From assembly GCA_963714375.1 (NCBI GenBank), contig CAVQOG010000008.1, forward strand, positions 434,001-498,000: a stretch of 64,000 nt of DNA, in the 5' to 3' direction. The notes beneath the pieces were generated by a model, which made no database searches, was not told the origin of the DNA, and was given only the letters and a program-made list of their open reading frames with translations. Made by a program: the position numbers and the translations under genes. Of the stretch, positions 15,068 through 24,268 are shown in pieces; the first letter of the stretch is position 1, and the number at the start of each line of letters is the position of its first letter. The DNA comes from UBA5794 sp963714375. GTDB taxonomy: Bacteria; Actinomycetota; Acidimicrobiia; Spongiisociales; UBA5794.

Positions 15068-16390
15068 ATGGAAGACACAAACCCACGCCTGTTCGGAACG
15101 GACGGTGTTCGTGGGGTCGCAAACTCAGATCTCACAGCCGACCTGGCGCTGAACCTTGCACGCGCTGCGGGCTCGACGATTGACGGGCATGTCGTGATCG
15201 GACGTGATACCCGTCGATCCGGCCCGATGCTCAGCTCTGCTGTAGCTGCTGGCTTCAACTCGGTTGGCGTGGACACCGTCGATCTCGGGATCATCCCTGT
15301 CGGTGGTGTTAGTCGCCTGGCGCGCGATACAGGTGCCGCTCTCGGCGTGATGGTCTCTGCCTCTCACAATCCAGCCGAGGACAATGGCATCAAGTTCTTC
15401 GGCAAGGACGGTTCGAAGCTCTCGGACGATCTGGAAGCAGCAATCGAAGCCAGATACATCAGTTCAGAGGTGTATTCACGGCCCTTGGGGTCCAACGTCG
15501 GGCTACAGACGCAGATGACCGATTCCGTGCCCCGCTATGTCGACAAGATCTCTCAGACGGTTGAGTACTCGATGCGTGGCCTTGAGTTCGTCGTGGATTG
15601 TGCCAATGGAGCCGCCTTCTCAGCGGCACCTGCATTGTTCAACAAGGTCGGTGCATCGATCGAGATCATCGCCGATACACCCGACGGAATGAACATCAAC
15701 GACGGAGTCGGGGCGACACACCCCGAAGCGGTAGCCGCTGTTGCAAATGGCAGGGTCGCCTTCGCATTCGATGGCGATGCTGACCGGCTGATCGCTGTCG
15801 ATGAGACCGGTGCAGTGTGCGATGGCGACGTCATCATGGCGATATTCGCAAAGTGGCAGCATGAGCGGGGGAAGCTGAAGCACGACACGGTTGTCGCGAC
15901 AGTGATGTCCAATCTTGGTTTTCACCACGCAATGGAGCTACTCGGGATAAAGGTGGTCGTCACCCCCGTTGGGGATCGGTATGTGGTCGAGGCGATGCGC
16001 AAGACCCAGGCGATCGTGGGCGGGGAACAATCGGGCCACATCCTTCTTGAGGATCGTTGTACCGGGGACGGACTCCGCACGGCACTGAGGCTCATGGAAG
16101 TCCTGGCAGCAACGGGCCAACCGCTCTGTGAGCTGCGGAAGGTCATGACGGAACTGCCACAGGTATTGCTGAATGTTCGTGTTGGCTCCAAGGATGGCTG
16201 GGAATCAGATCCTGAGATCGCTACGTCTGTGAAACTTGCCGAGCGGGCCCTCGGTCCACGAGGCCGGGTTCTTGTTCGCGCATCGGGAACAGAGCCACTG
16301 ATTCGGGTGATGGTGGAAGCACCAAGTGCTGGCGAAGCGACCACGGTCGCAGAATCGATCGTTGACGTTGTCAAGGACCGTCTCACCTGA
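15068..16390 (+). CDS. glmM: Phosphoglucosamine mutase
   Basis: Converts glucosamine-6-phosphate to glucosamine-1-phosphate for UDP-GlcNAc, peptidoglycan and mycothiol. The 440-residue protein starts MEDTNPRLFGTDGVRGVAN; the frame is open further upstream, but that sequence is not family-like. The catalytic phosphoserine is Ser99 in VSASHNPAEDNG, the metal loop is FDGDADR, and the sugar-binding EQSGH lies near residue 320. It is followed by glmS, the enzyme that makes its substrate. Confidence 0.96.
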   Translation: MEDTNPRLFGTDGVRGVANSDLTADLALNLARAAGSTIDGHVVIGRDTRRSGPMLSSAVAAGFNSVGVDTVDLGIIPVGGVSRLARDTGAALGVMVSASHNPAEDNGIKFFGKDGSKLSDDLEAAIEARYISSEVYSRPLGSNVGLQTQMTDSVPRYVDKISQTVEYSMRGLEFVVDCANGAAFSAAPALFNKVGASIEIIADTPDGMNINDGVGATHPEAVAAVANGRVAFAFDGDADRLIAVDETGAVCDGDVIMAIFAKWQHERGKLKHDTVVATVMSNLGFHHAMELLGIKVVVTPVGDRYVVEAMRKTQAIVGGEQSGHILLEDRCTGDGLRTALRLMEVLAATGQPLCELRKVMTELPQVLLNVRVGSKDGWESDPEIATSVKLAERALGPRGRVLVRASGTEPLIRVMVEAPSAGEATTVAESIVDVVKDRLT

Positions 16391-16406
16391 CACTCGCACG
16401 GGATTC

Positions 16407-16435
16407 CTGGCGGACGCCAAAATGGACCCTATGCT
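16407..16435 (+). promoter_or_regulatory. Candidate glmS promoter
   Basis: CTGGCG (16407-16412) and TATGCT (16430-16435) with a 17-nt spacer. The predicted RNA would begin near 16442, leaving about 36 nt ahead of the ribozyme cleavage site. Confidence 0.45.
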
Positions 16436-16477
16436 TTGTTCACAATCGAATATGACGCGGAGATGCACAACTGTTCA

Positions 16478-16616
16478 GCGCCCGCCCTTGGCATAGCCAA
16501 GGCGACGAGGAAGAGGGAGTATCGAATCGTTCGGCGGATGCCCTCTCGGCCATTCACGGTCGTAACGGTCTGGACGAAATCCGGGGAGTGATCTCCGGGA
16601 CAGAACCCAGTCCGGT
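16478..16616 (+). ncRNA. glmS self-cleaving ribozyme/riboswitch
   Basis: The 298-nt gap before glmS holds a clear glmS ribozyme. The core starts with AGCGCC, cleaved between A16477 and G16478. Next come a 7-bp hairpin CCTTGGC-ATA-GCCAAGG, the conserved GACGAGG, and the block TTCGGCGGATGCC followed by CTCTCGGC, which is nearly invariant in the family. The P4 hairpin CCGGGGA-GTGA-TCTCCGG keeps the GTGA tetraloop, and CTGGAC/GTCCGG closes the 3' domain. Known members bind glucosamine-6-phosphate as cofactor, cleave their own 5' UTR and thereby reduce glmS expression. Position and sequence both fit. Confidence 0.93.
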
Positions 16617-16688
16617 GTGAAGGCGTGAACCTCCCGGTTCACGTTGTCGCCGTATCTCTGTCTCACCGACAAAAGGAGATCGCGCGCG

Positions 16689-18512
16689 ATGTGTGGAATC
16701 ATGGGATACGTCGGGTCGCAGGAAGCTGGCCCGATTCTTGTCGATGGACTCCGAAGACTTGAGTATCGCGGGTACGACTCGGCTGGAATTGCCGTAACCA
16801 ATGGGTCAATCAACGTGCGTAAGGCGCAGGGGAAGATAGCGAACCTTGATGCCTTGCTCGAGTCGGATCCACTTGCTGGAACAATTGGCATCGGGCATAC
16901 CCGCTGGGCAACCCACGGTGCTCCCACGGATGCCAACGCACATCCACACACGGACCCCTCTGGTGACTTCGTCGTGGTCCACAACGGGATCATCGAGAAT
17001 TTCCAATCGCTGAGGGCCGAGTTGGCCTCTGGAGGATCCGAATTCGTCAGTGAGACGGATTCCGAGATCCTCGCTCACCTTGTTGCGCGCGAATACGACG
17101 GGAATCTTGCCGATGCCGTGCGTAGAACAGTGGCGCTGTCTGAGGGTGCCTATGCCATGGTTGCGATGTCGCGTCACGAGCCGCGCACAATCGTGGCTGT
17201 CCGAAAGATCAGTCCGCTCGTTGTCGGCATCGGGGTTGGAGAAATGTTTCTTGCATCCGATATCCCTGCTGTTCTCCATCGCACCCGAGACTTCCTGATC
17301 ATCGAGGACGACGAGATGGTCATCGTGACCGAGGACGGCGCTGTGATAGAGACGATCGCAGGTGACACTGTCGAACGCGACATGGTCCACATCGACTGGG
17401 ACGCTGAACAGGCAGAAAAGGGTGGCTATGACACCTTCATGCTCAAGGAGATCCATGAGCAACCGGCGGTGATTGCCGAAACCCTCGCAAGCCGCCTTGA
17501 CCAAGACGGTGCAGTGTGGCTCGAAGACGTGGGATTCGACGACGAATACGTCGCGGCGATTGATCGAGTCTGGATCACCGCCTGCGGCACCGCGTTTCAC
17601 GCAGGTCTTATCGGTCAGGAAATCTTCCGGAGGGTCCTCAGGCTGCCAGCCAACGTCGAGTATGCCCATGAGCTTCGGTACGCCGACCCCATCATTGGCG
17701 TGAATGATTTGACGATCGCTATTTCGCAGTCAGGTGAGACCGCAGACACCCTTGCTGCCGCGCGGTTGGCCGTGGACTCGGGTTCACGGATGCTTGCGAT
17801 AACGAATGTCGTTGGGTCCACCCTGTCGCGGTATGCAGACGACGTTCTTTACACGAGGGCCGGGCCAGAGATATCGGTCGCATCAACCAAGGCCTACATG
17901 GCGATGTTGATCGCCCAATATCTGCTCGCGCTCCGACTCGGGGCAGCCAGAGGAACCGTCGATGCCGAGCTCGCAGGACGGGTTGCCCATGGGCTTCACC
18001 TCCTGCCTGCTGCGATCGAAGTAGTCCTTGAGCGCGAGGGCCCTGTGATAGCCGCAGCAGAGTCCATAGTTGATGCGGATGACGTCTACTTCATCGGGAG
18101 AGGGCTCGACTATGCAATAGCCATGGAAGGGTCGCTCAAACTCAAAGAGCTGTCGTATCTCCACTCCGAGGCAATGCCTGCCGGTGAGCTGAAGCACGGA
18201 ACGCTTGCACTGGTCACGGACGGGGTACCTGTTGTTGTTCTGCTTACGCAGCGTGCCGTGTACGACAAGGTGATCTCAGCCGTTCAGGAGGTCAAGGCGC
18301 GTGGTGGTCGGATCATTGCCGTGGCCTATGACAGTGACACGGAAATCGCGGAACATGCAGACATCGTTCTCCGGATTCCGGATATGGAGGATCTCCTCGC
18401 ACCGGTCGCGGCCGTTGTCCCGTTGCAACTCCTTGCCTATCACGTTGCGAGGCTCCGTGGTCATGACATCGACCAACCCAGGAACCTGGCAAAGAGCGTG
18501 ACGGTCGAATAG
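16689..18512 (+). CDS. glmS: Glutamine-fructose-6-phosphate aminotransferase
   Basis: Makes glucosamine-6-phosphate from fructose-6-phosphate and glutamine, the committed step of amino-sugar synthesis. The 607-residue enzyme starts MCGIMGYVGS, so Cys2 becomes the N-terminal nucleophile of the class II glutaminase (residues 1-220, with GHTRWATHG and HNGIIEN). Two SIS domains follow (CGTAFHAG about 300, SQSGETADT about 347, and ELKHGTLAL about 500). AAAAGGAG precedes ATG 16689. Regulation is expected at the ribozyme directly upstream. Confidence 0.97.
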   Translation: MCGIMGYVGSQEAGPILVDGLRRLEYRGYDSAGIAVTNGSINVRKAQGKIANLDALLESDPLAGTIGIGHTRWATHGAPTDANAHPHTDPSGDFVVVHNGIIENFQSLRAELASGGSEFVSETDSEILAHLVAREYDGNLADAVRRTVALSEGAYAMVAMSRHEPRTIVAVRKISPLVVGIGVGEMFLASDIPAVLHRTRDFLIIEDDEMVIVTEDGAVIETIAGDTVERDMVHIDWDAEQAEKGGYDTFMLKEIHEQPAVIAETLASRLDQDGAVWLEDVGFDDEYVAAIDRVWITACGTAFHAGLIGQEIFRRVLRLPANVEYAHELRYADPIIGVNDLTIAISQSGETADTLAAARLAVDSGSRMLAITNVVGSTLSRYADDVLYTRAGPEISVASTKAYMAMLIAQYLLALRLGAARGTVDAELAGRVAHGLHLLPAAIEVVLEREGPVIAAAESIVDADDVYFIGRGLDYAIAMEGSLKLKELSYLHSEAMPAGELKHGTLALVTDGVPVVVLLTQRAVYDKVISAVQEVKARGGRIIAVAYDSDTEIAEHADIVLRIPDMEDLLAPVAAVVPLQLLAYHVARLRGHDIDQPRNLAKSVTVE

Positions 18513-18558
18513 GCCAACTCTGGCGGTGCGCGATCGGCGTGTCGCTACGCTCACATGT

Positions 18559-18951
18559 ATGGAAATAGTGGGGCTTGGAGTTGACCTAGCTGAGGTGTCG
18601 CGGGTGCGGCATTTGCTGGCCCGTGACTCTGAACGGTTCAGGCGACGATGCTTCACCGACGAAGAATGGGCATACGGGCAGCGCTTCAGCGATCCTTCCG
18701 AACGACTCGCTGCGCGGTTTGCGGGCAAAGAAGCGGTGATGAAATCCATGTTCACCGGGTGGCGCCGTGTTCCCTGGACCGACGTCGAGATCACAGGGGG
18801 TGGGCCGCCAAGAGTCAACGTCTATCGAAAAGCCGCGCAGCGAGCGCAGATGCTCGGGATTACCGGCTTCAAGATCACGATCACCCACACCGGAAACACG
18901 GCACTCGTGTTTGTCGTGTCCGTCGGTGCTCACAAGGACGGACAGACGTGA
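18559..18951 (+). CDS. acpS: Holo-[acyl-carrier-protein] synthase
   Basis: Transfers phosphopantetheine from CoA to acyl carrier protein. The 130-residue protein has the family motifs GLGVDLAEVSRV (magnesium-binding Asp) and ARFAGKEAVMKS (Glu), ending with ITHTGNTALVFVV. ATG 18559 fits the family start; TACGCT at 18546-18551 is 7 nt upstream and there is no Shine-Dalgarno, so the mRNA may be leaderless. The stop overlaps the nnr start. Confidence 0.93.
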   Translation: MEIVGLGVDLAEVSRVRHLLARDSERFRRRCFTDEEWAYGQRFSDPSERLAARFAGKEAVMKSMFTGWRRVPWTDVEITGGGPPRVNVYRKAAQRAQMLGITGFKITITHTGNTALVFVVSVGAHKDGQT

Positions 18952-20375
18952 AGCCGATCCTGTCGGTCTCTGAAATGCGACGAGTCGACGCCAAAGCGAG
19001 CGCCGATGTTGACCTGTTGATGGATGCGGCAGGCTTTGCGGTGGCGCTCGCAGCCGTCGATCTTGGTGCTGGATACGGCACGACCATCGACATCCTGTGT
19101 GGCAAGGGAAACAACGGTGGAGACGGGTATGTTGCCGCCACCTACCTTTCCCAGCGAGGAGCGGCCGTTCGCGCCCACTCAGTCGGCGATCCCAGTCCCG
19201 GTACGCCAGCGCACCGGGCGATGTGTCGCGCTCAGCGTGCTGGAGTCCAGATCGCACCACTTCGTCCTCCAAAGCCCACTGACCTTGTGATCGACGCTGT
19301 TGTTGGAACGGGATTTCAAGGTGAGCTTGCAGCAGAGGTCTCGAAGTGGATTGGATTTGGCACCGCTGTCGTTGCCGTCGATATCCCGTCCGGCCTCAAC
19401 GGTGACACTGGAGTCGTATCCGGTGCCGTTTTCGATGCGGACATCACGGTTGCGTTCCACGCGCTCAAACCGGGTCATGTCCTTGGCAAGGGTCCAGACG
19501 TGTGCGGTGAAGTCCGCGTCATTGATATCGGGTTGTCGGGCGGTATCACGGACATGATGCTGATGGATGACAGCGATGTCTTCATCCCGAGGCGTGGTCG
19601 GACTGCTCACAAGTGGTCATCGGGTGCCGTAGCGACCATTGGCGGAATGCCGGGACTGACGGGCGCCGCGCTCCTGGCTGCCCAAGCTGCGCTTGCCGCT
19701 GGTGCCGGTGTCTCAAATCTCGTTGCCCAGCCCTCCACTGCCCGGATCTATACCGCCGCAGTTCCTGACATCCCATCGATGGTCGTCGAAGGGATCGAAT
19801 CCCATGCGGATGCGTCCTCGCTCGTCGAGCGGCTTGCCCGGTTCGATACCATCATCGTCGGGCCCGGACTCGAACCTGCGTCGCGACCATTCATCGAGGG
19901 GCTCGTTGATGCATTCGACGGAGTGCTCATTCTTGACGCCGGTGCCCTCAATGCCCTCTCATCGCCGGAGTCCCTTGCTGGTCGTTCGGCCACCACCGTT
20001 CTGACGCCCCACGCCGGGGAATTCACCCGATTGACGGGAGAGCAGCCCGGAGTCGAATCCGCCAGACACCTGGCCGAGGTCACCGGTGCGGTGGTCGTCC
20101 TCAAAGGCAACCCGACGCTGGTGGTCGCAGATCGGGTCATTGTGATCAACTCGGGGGGGCCAGAACTCGCGACCATCGGGAGTGGGGACGTGCTCGCTGG
20201 GATTATCGGTGCGTTCGTGGCAACGAGTCCAGATCCTGTGACCGCGGTGGCTTCGGCGGTGCACCTCCATGGCGTGGCTGGATCGATTTCGGCTGATCTT
20301 GGAACCGTGACTGCATCCGAACTGCTGACGGCGATCGGGCCAACCGTCGCAGCCTTCTCAGCACTAGCCGAGTAG
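18948..20375 (+). CDS. nnr: Bifunctional NAD(P)HX epimerase/dehydratase
   Basis: Repairs hydrated NADH and NADPH. The N-terminal YjeF domain (residues about 1-205) has GKGNNGGDGYVAA and the catalytic PSGLNGDTG region; the C-terminal ADP-dependent dehydratase, of ribokinase fold (about 225-475), has LTPHAGEF and GSGDVLAGIIGA. GTG 18948 overlaps the acpS stop (GTGA). At 475 residues it is a typical full-length fusion. Its place between acpS and alr matches other actinobacteria. Confidence 0.94.
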   Translation: MKPILSVSEMRRVDAKASADVDLLMDAAGFAVALAAVDLGAGYGTTIDILCGKGNNGGDGYVAATYLSQRGAAVRAHSVGDPSPGTPAHRAMCRAQRAGVQIAPLRPPKPTDLVIDAVVGTGFQGELAAEVSKWIGFGTAVVAVDIPSGLNGDTGVVSGAVFDADITVAFHALKPGHVLGKGPDVCGEVRVIDIGLSGGITDMMLMDDSDVFIPRRGRTAHKWSSGAVATIGGMPGLTGAALLAAQAALAAGAGVSNLVAQPSTARIYTAAVPDIPSMVVEGIESHADASSLVERLARFDTIIVGPGLEPASRPFIEGLVDAFDGVLILDAGALNALSSPESLAGRSATTVLTPHAGEFTRLTGEQPGVESARHLAEVTGAVVVLKGNPTLVVADRVIVINSGGPELATIGSGDVLAGIIGAFVATSPDPVTAVASAVHLHGVAGSISADLGTVTASELLTAIGPTVAAFSALAE

Positions 20376-20427
20376 TCCGAAATCCGTGGGCCGACTACCG
20401 TTGCGATGTTCCCGAGACCGGAGATTC

Positions 20428-21564
20428 ATGCGCCCCTCGTGGATCGAGATCGATCTCGATGCAATCGAACACAATGCCAGGCAGATCACAGCGCACATTG
20501 CACCAGCGCAGTTGTGTGCGGTTATCAAGGCGGATGCCTACGGGCATGGAGATGTTCCTGCTGCTGAGGCGGCCACACGTGGAGGAGCAGCAATGCTCGC
20601 CGTGGCCCTTGTCGAGGAAGGTGTACGGCTACGCGAAGCCGATGTCGACGATTCCATCGTGGTCCTTTCAGAGCCTCGACTTGCGGATACCGCAGCGATC
20701 GTCACGCATTCACTCACCCCCACGGCGTACCGCATGGAATTCGTTGAACGACTTGCTCACGAAGCCGAAGCTGTCGGGAATATCCCCTATCCGGTCCATC
20801 TCAAGGTGGACACCGGCATGCACAGGGTCGGTGCTCCTATTCCCGCTGCCTTGGCCATGGCAAGGATGATTCACGCCGATCCGCGTCTCGAGCTGACCGG
20901 AATCTACACCCACTTCCCGGTGGCCGATGAGGACCACGAATTCACATTGCGCCAGAATGCTGAGTTCGGAGGCTTTCTCGACACGTTGGCAGCAGAAGGC
21001 ATTGAGCCAAAACTCATCCACGCCGCGAATACAGCAGCGGCATTCGACCTCCCGGACACCCGCCACGCGATGTGTCGTGTTGGGCTTGGGCTGTATGGGA
21101 TGCGACCGACGCTTGAAAGTGGACCAGACCTTGACCTGCGTCCGGCCATGCGCGTGGTGAGCCACGTTGCCTACGTGCGTGAACTGTCGGCCGGCGCTCG
21201 TCCGTCTTACGGCCGTATCAAGGAACTCGGTGCGGACGGTAACGTCGCGATTGTGCCGATCGGGTACGCAGACGGTGTCCCACGAAGTCTGAGCCAGACC
21301 GGCGCCGTCCTCATTGGTGGGAAGCGATATCCCTATGCCGGAACAGTCACCATGGACATGGTGATCGTCGACGTGGGCACAGACCCGATCCAGCGTGGTG
21401 ATGAAGTTGTTCTGCTCGGCGCCCAAGGTGATGATGCGATCAGGGCGGAAGAATGGGCGCAACTCCTCGGCACAATCAACTACGAGATTGTCTGCCATTT
21501 TGGTCCGAGACTTCCGCGGAGATACATTCCTCGGGCACCCGGTGGGGAGCCGTCAAGTGGATAA
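20428..21564 (+). CDS. alr: Alanine racemase
   Basis: Makes D-alanine for peptidoglycan. The 378-residue PLP enzyme has the cofactor lysine Lys34 in AVIKADAYGHG, the barrel motifs LKVDTGMHRVG and HAANTAA, and the second catalytic base Tyr in RPSYGRI (about residue 255). ATG 20428 (MRPSWIEIDLDAIEHN) matches the family start. The stop overlaps the next gene by 8 nt. Confidence 0.95.
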   Translation: MRPSWIEIDLDAIEHNARQITAHIAPAQLCAVIKADAYGHGDVPAAEAATRGGAAMLAVALVEEGVRLREADVDDSIVVLSEPRLADTAAIVTHSLTPTAYRMEFVERLAHEAEAVGNIPYPVHLKVDTGMHRVGAPIPAALAMARMIHADPRLELTGIYTHFPVADEDHEFTLRQNAEFGGFLDTLAAEGIEPKLIHAANTAAAFDLPDTRHAMCRVGLGLYGMRPTLESGPDLDLRPAMRVVSHVAYVRELSAGARPSYGRIKELGADGNVAIVPIGYADGVPRSLSQTGAVLIGGKRYPYAGTVTMDMVIVDVGTDPIQRGDEVVLLGAQGDDAIRAEEWAQLLGTINYEIVCHFGPRLPRRYIPRAPGGEPSSG

Positions 21565-22444
21565 CACAACGATCACCCTGGTTCCCGGTGTTGAGGTTGG
21601 CCACCGGACGAATACAGCTGCCATGACCGGCGTAACCGTCATCACTGTTCCGGCACCGAACGTCGCCGTTGTCGATGTACGCGGTGGGGGTCCAGGAACA
21701 AGAGAAACCGGAGTGCTTGGAGATGCCATCAAGCCAGTTTCCGTAGATGCCATTGTCTTTTCTGGGGGGTCTGCGTTCGGGCTTGGTTCAGCAGACGGAG
21801 TCATGGCGGAACTCGAATTGCTCGGGAGGGGTGTTCCGACACCAGCTGGCAACGTCCCGATTGTTCCAGCAGCCATCATCTTTGATCTCGCGGTTGGCGA
21901 CGGCACCGTCCGTCCGACCGCTGAAGATGGTGCAGCCGCATTTCGTGCGCGGTCCACTGAACCTGTACCGATGGGTTCAGTCGGCGCGGGGACCGGTGCG
22001 ACGATCAACAAATGGGCTGGCTTGGCCGGCATCAAGAAATCGGGAATCGGCACGTTCGCGATGGATATCGGAGGGTCAGCGGTCGGAGCGCTGGTTGTGC
22101 TCAACGCGGTCGGGACGCTGGTTGATGGTGAGTTGTACGACCGCGACAACCCATCGACTGGCCTGGCGTCAGCGTTTGCCCTTGACGTTGCTCAGAACAC
22201 GACGCTGATGTGCGTCGTTACCGATGCCGGGATCAGCGATCGAAACGAACTTCGAAGGATCGCGATCCGGGCGCATGACGCTCTCGGTGCAACAGTCGTT
22301 CCAGCCCACACACGCTACGACGGAGACACAGCGTTCGTCATTTCAACAGGAACGGATACACCCCAAGGTGACGTCGACATCGTGGCTGAAGCCGCTTTTC
22401 GTTGTGTTGCTGAGTCGATCAGGTTGGCAGTGGAGCACGCATGA
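21557..22444 (+). CDS. P1 (S58/DmpA) family peptidase
   Basis: An N-terminal-nucleophile hydrolase of the DmpA/NylC family, which self-cleave and act as aminopeptidases or beta-peptidases. The 295-residue protein starts at GTG 21557 (MDNTTITLVPGVEVGHRTN) and has DVRGGGPGTRET, the SGGSAFGLGSADGV loop, GAGTGATINKWAG and VGALVVLNAVG, all characteristic. The cleavage site should precede the Ser/Thr in the second half; I cannot fix the residue. It overlaps alr by 8 nt and is overlapped by udg by 4 nt, so it belongs to the wall/tRNA-modification operon, though its substrate is unknown. Confidence 0.88.
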   Translation: MDNTTITLVPGVEVGHRTNTAAMTGVTVITVPAPNVAVVDVRGGGPGTRETGVLGDAIKPVSVDAIVFSGGSAFGLGSADGVMAELELLGRGVPTPAGNVPIVPAAIIFDLAVGDGTVRPTAEDGAAAFRARSTEPVPMGSVGAGTGATINKWAGLAGIKKSGIGTFAMDIGGSAVGALVVLNAVGTLVDGELYDRDNPSTGLASAFALDVAQNTTLMCVVTDAGISDRNELRRIAIRAHDALGATVVPAHTRYDGDTAFVISTGTDTPQGDVDIVAEAAFRCVAESIRLAVEHA

Positions 22445-23112
22445 CCACTGACCTTGGACATGTGGGAACCCTTGAAGAACTCGAAGCTATGGCGTCTGTG
22501 TGCACCGATTGCGTGCTTTCCGAGACGCGGACCACTGTGGTCTTCGCGTCAGGAACGCAGCAGGCGCAGGTCATGGTGGTCGGTGAGGGGCCGGGACAGC
22601 AGGAGGACGAGCAGGGGGTGCCATTTGTGGGCCGATCCGGTCAGCTCTTGATGAAGTTGCTTTCGGAGGCCGGCATAGAGCGGGATGACGTTTACATAGC
22701 GAACGTCGTCAAGTGTCGCCCACCACGCAATCGGGATCCCAGGCAGGACGAGATTGATGCCTGCAAGCCGTATCTCAGGCGTCAGATCGAACTGGTGGAT
22801 CCGAGGGTTGTGGTCACGCTTGGAAACTTCTCCTCCAAACTCCTGATGCCGACGACGATGGGTATCACCAAGCTTCGCGGACAGGCATATGAATGGTGGG
22901 ATCGCTACCTGGTTCCGACTTTCCATCCTGCAGCCGCGCTGCGCGGCGGCGAAACAGTGACTGACGACATTCGATCTGATGTTGCGCTCGTGCGGTCGTT
23001 GCTCGACGGTAGGCTCGCTACCAACACCGAGGACACTGCGGTAGCTGGAGATGGCGGTGCCAAGGACCCCGAGGATGAGCAGCTCGATCTGTTCGGAGCA
23101 ACACCGCGATGA
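22441..23112 (+). CDS. Uracil-DNA glycosylase family 4, Fe-S type
   Basis: Removes uracil from DNA, starting base-excision repair. The 223-residue protein has the family 4 iron-sulfur cysteines Cys21, Cys24, Cys92 and Cys108, motif A GEGPGQQEDEQGVPFVGRSG (residues 48-67) and the C-terminal FHPAAAL motif. The last 40 residues are an acidic tail beyond the usual domain. ATG overlaps the previous stop (ATGA). Confidence 0.93.
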   Translation: MTTDLGHVGTLEELEAMASVCTDCVLSETRTTVVFASGTQQAQVMVVGEGPGQQEDEQGVPFVGRSGQLLMKLLSEAGIERDDVYIANVVKCRPPRNRDPRQDEIDACKPYLRRQIELVDPRVVVTLGNFSSKLLMPTTMGITKLRGQAYEWWDRYLVPTFHPAAALRGGETVTDDIRSDVALVRSLLDGRLATNTEDTAVAGDGGAKDPEDEQLDLFGATPR

Positions 23113-23561
23113 GCATCCCCTTCGTAACTTCACATCCTGATGAAACAAGGACCCTCGGTCGGAAACTTGCCGCGCTCCTGACTGCCGGAGACGTCATTGT
23201 GCTTTCTGGCAGACTCGGCTCTGGCAAGACCCTCTTCGTGTCCGGTATCGCCGAAGGCCTCGGTATCGGAGCGCGGATCACGAGCCCCACCTTTCTCATC
23301 GCCAAGTCTTATGCCGATGGATTCCTCCCACTGATTCATGCTGATGTGTACCGGCTTGGGTCAGTTGCTGAGTTCGCCGACCTAGGACTGATCGATAGTG
23401 GTGCAGACGGTGCGGTTGTGATCGAGTGGGGTGAGGCCGTTGCCGAAGCCCTCCCCGAGGATCGGCTGATCGTTTCCTTCACAATGGATGGAGATGCGAG
23501 AACAATCGTGTTCCAACCTGTTGGTGGATGGGTGGCGCGCGACCTTGGTGTTCTGGCATGA
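23109..23561 (+). CDS. tsaE: tRNA t6A biosynthesis ATPase TsaE
   Basis: ATPase that drives the TsaB-TsaD complex making N6-threonylcarbamoyl-adenosine at A37 of tRNAs. The P-loop is GRLGSGKT (34-41), followed by ITSPTFLIAKSY (switch region) and HADVYRL. The 150 residues are the normal length. It overlaps udg by 4 nt and tsaB by 4 nt. Confidence 0.95.
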   Translation: MSIPFVTSHPDETRTLGRKLAALLTAGDVIVLSGRLGSGKTLFVSGIAEGLGIGARITSPTFLIAKSYADGFLPLIHADVYRLGSVAEFADLGLIDSGADGAVVIEWGEAVAEALPEDRLIVSFTMDGDARTIVFQPVGGWVARDLGVLA

Positions 23562-24268
23562 GAACGCTCGCGATCGAAACAGGCACACCAGCGTCTTCCG
23601 TTGCGATCGGTGAGGGCACGGCATTGCGTGCGCTGTCGATGAATGTTGATTCTCGCGGTCACGTCAGCTTTCTCATGCCAGCGATCGACTTCTGTCTCAA
23701 GCAGGCCGGATGGCTCCCGTCTGATATTGAGCTTGTCGCTGTTGATGTCGGTCCGGGCCCATACACCGGCCTTCGTGCTGGAGTGGCCACCGCCCAGGCG
23801 TTCGCCGCCGCTGTTGGTGCTCAGATGGCTCCCGTGTCGTCGCTGACAGTGATTGCCTTTCGAGCAGCGACAGGACGCAGACGAATCTGGCCGGTCGTCG
23901 ACATGCGACGAGGCCAGGTTGCGGTGGCGCCGTATCGGCCGCTTCCGGGCGGCGTCGCCCCCGATGGGTCTCCCGAGGTTGTGCGACCTGAGGACTTCAA
24001 GGCAATCCTTGAATCTGAGCCAGGCGACTCGCTGGTTGTGGGCGATTGGCAGGTTCTGCCCGACAGCACATGGACCGGACTGCATCGGGTGCGTCGCGGG
24101 CGGCCGCGCTATCCCTCTGCGGAGACACTCCTTGAGATTGCGGACATGTATCAGGAACACGACAAGTTGAGTGCTGCAGGCGACGTCCGCCCCAAATACA
24201 TGCGAGAGCCTGACGTCCAGATCAATTGGAGCGCGTTCCGATCCGAGGGGGCGTGGCCGGATGCCTGA
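23558..24268 (+). CDS. tsaB: tRNA t6A biosynthesis protein TsaB
   Basis: Inactive ASKHA paralogue of TsaD that forms the core dimer of the t6A synthase. The 236-residue sequence begins MRTLAIETGTPASSVAIGEG and contains the family signature VDVGPGPYTGLRAGVATAQAFA (read in two parts) near residue 67. ATG 23558 overlaps the tsaE stop. The C-terminus overlaps rimI by 8 nt. Confidence 0.94.
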   Translation: MRTLAIETGTPASSVAIGEGTALRALSMNVDSRGHVSFLMPAIDFCLKQAGWLPSDIELVAVDVGPGPYTGLRAGVATAQAFAAAVGAQMAPVSSLTVIAFRAATGRRRIWPVVDMRRGQVAVAPYRPLPGGVAPDGSPEVVRPEDFKAILESEPGDSLVVGDWQVLPDSTWTGLHRVRRGRPRYPSAETLLEIADMYQEHDKLSAAGDVRPKYMREPDVQINWSAFRSEGAWPDA

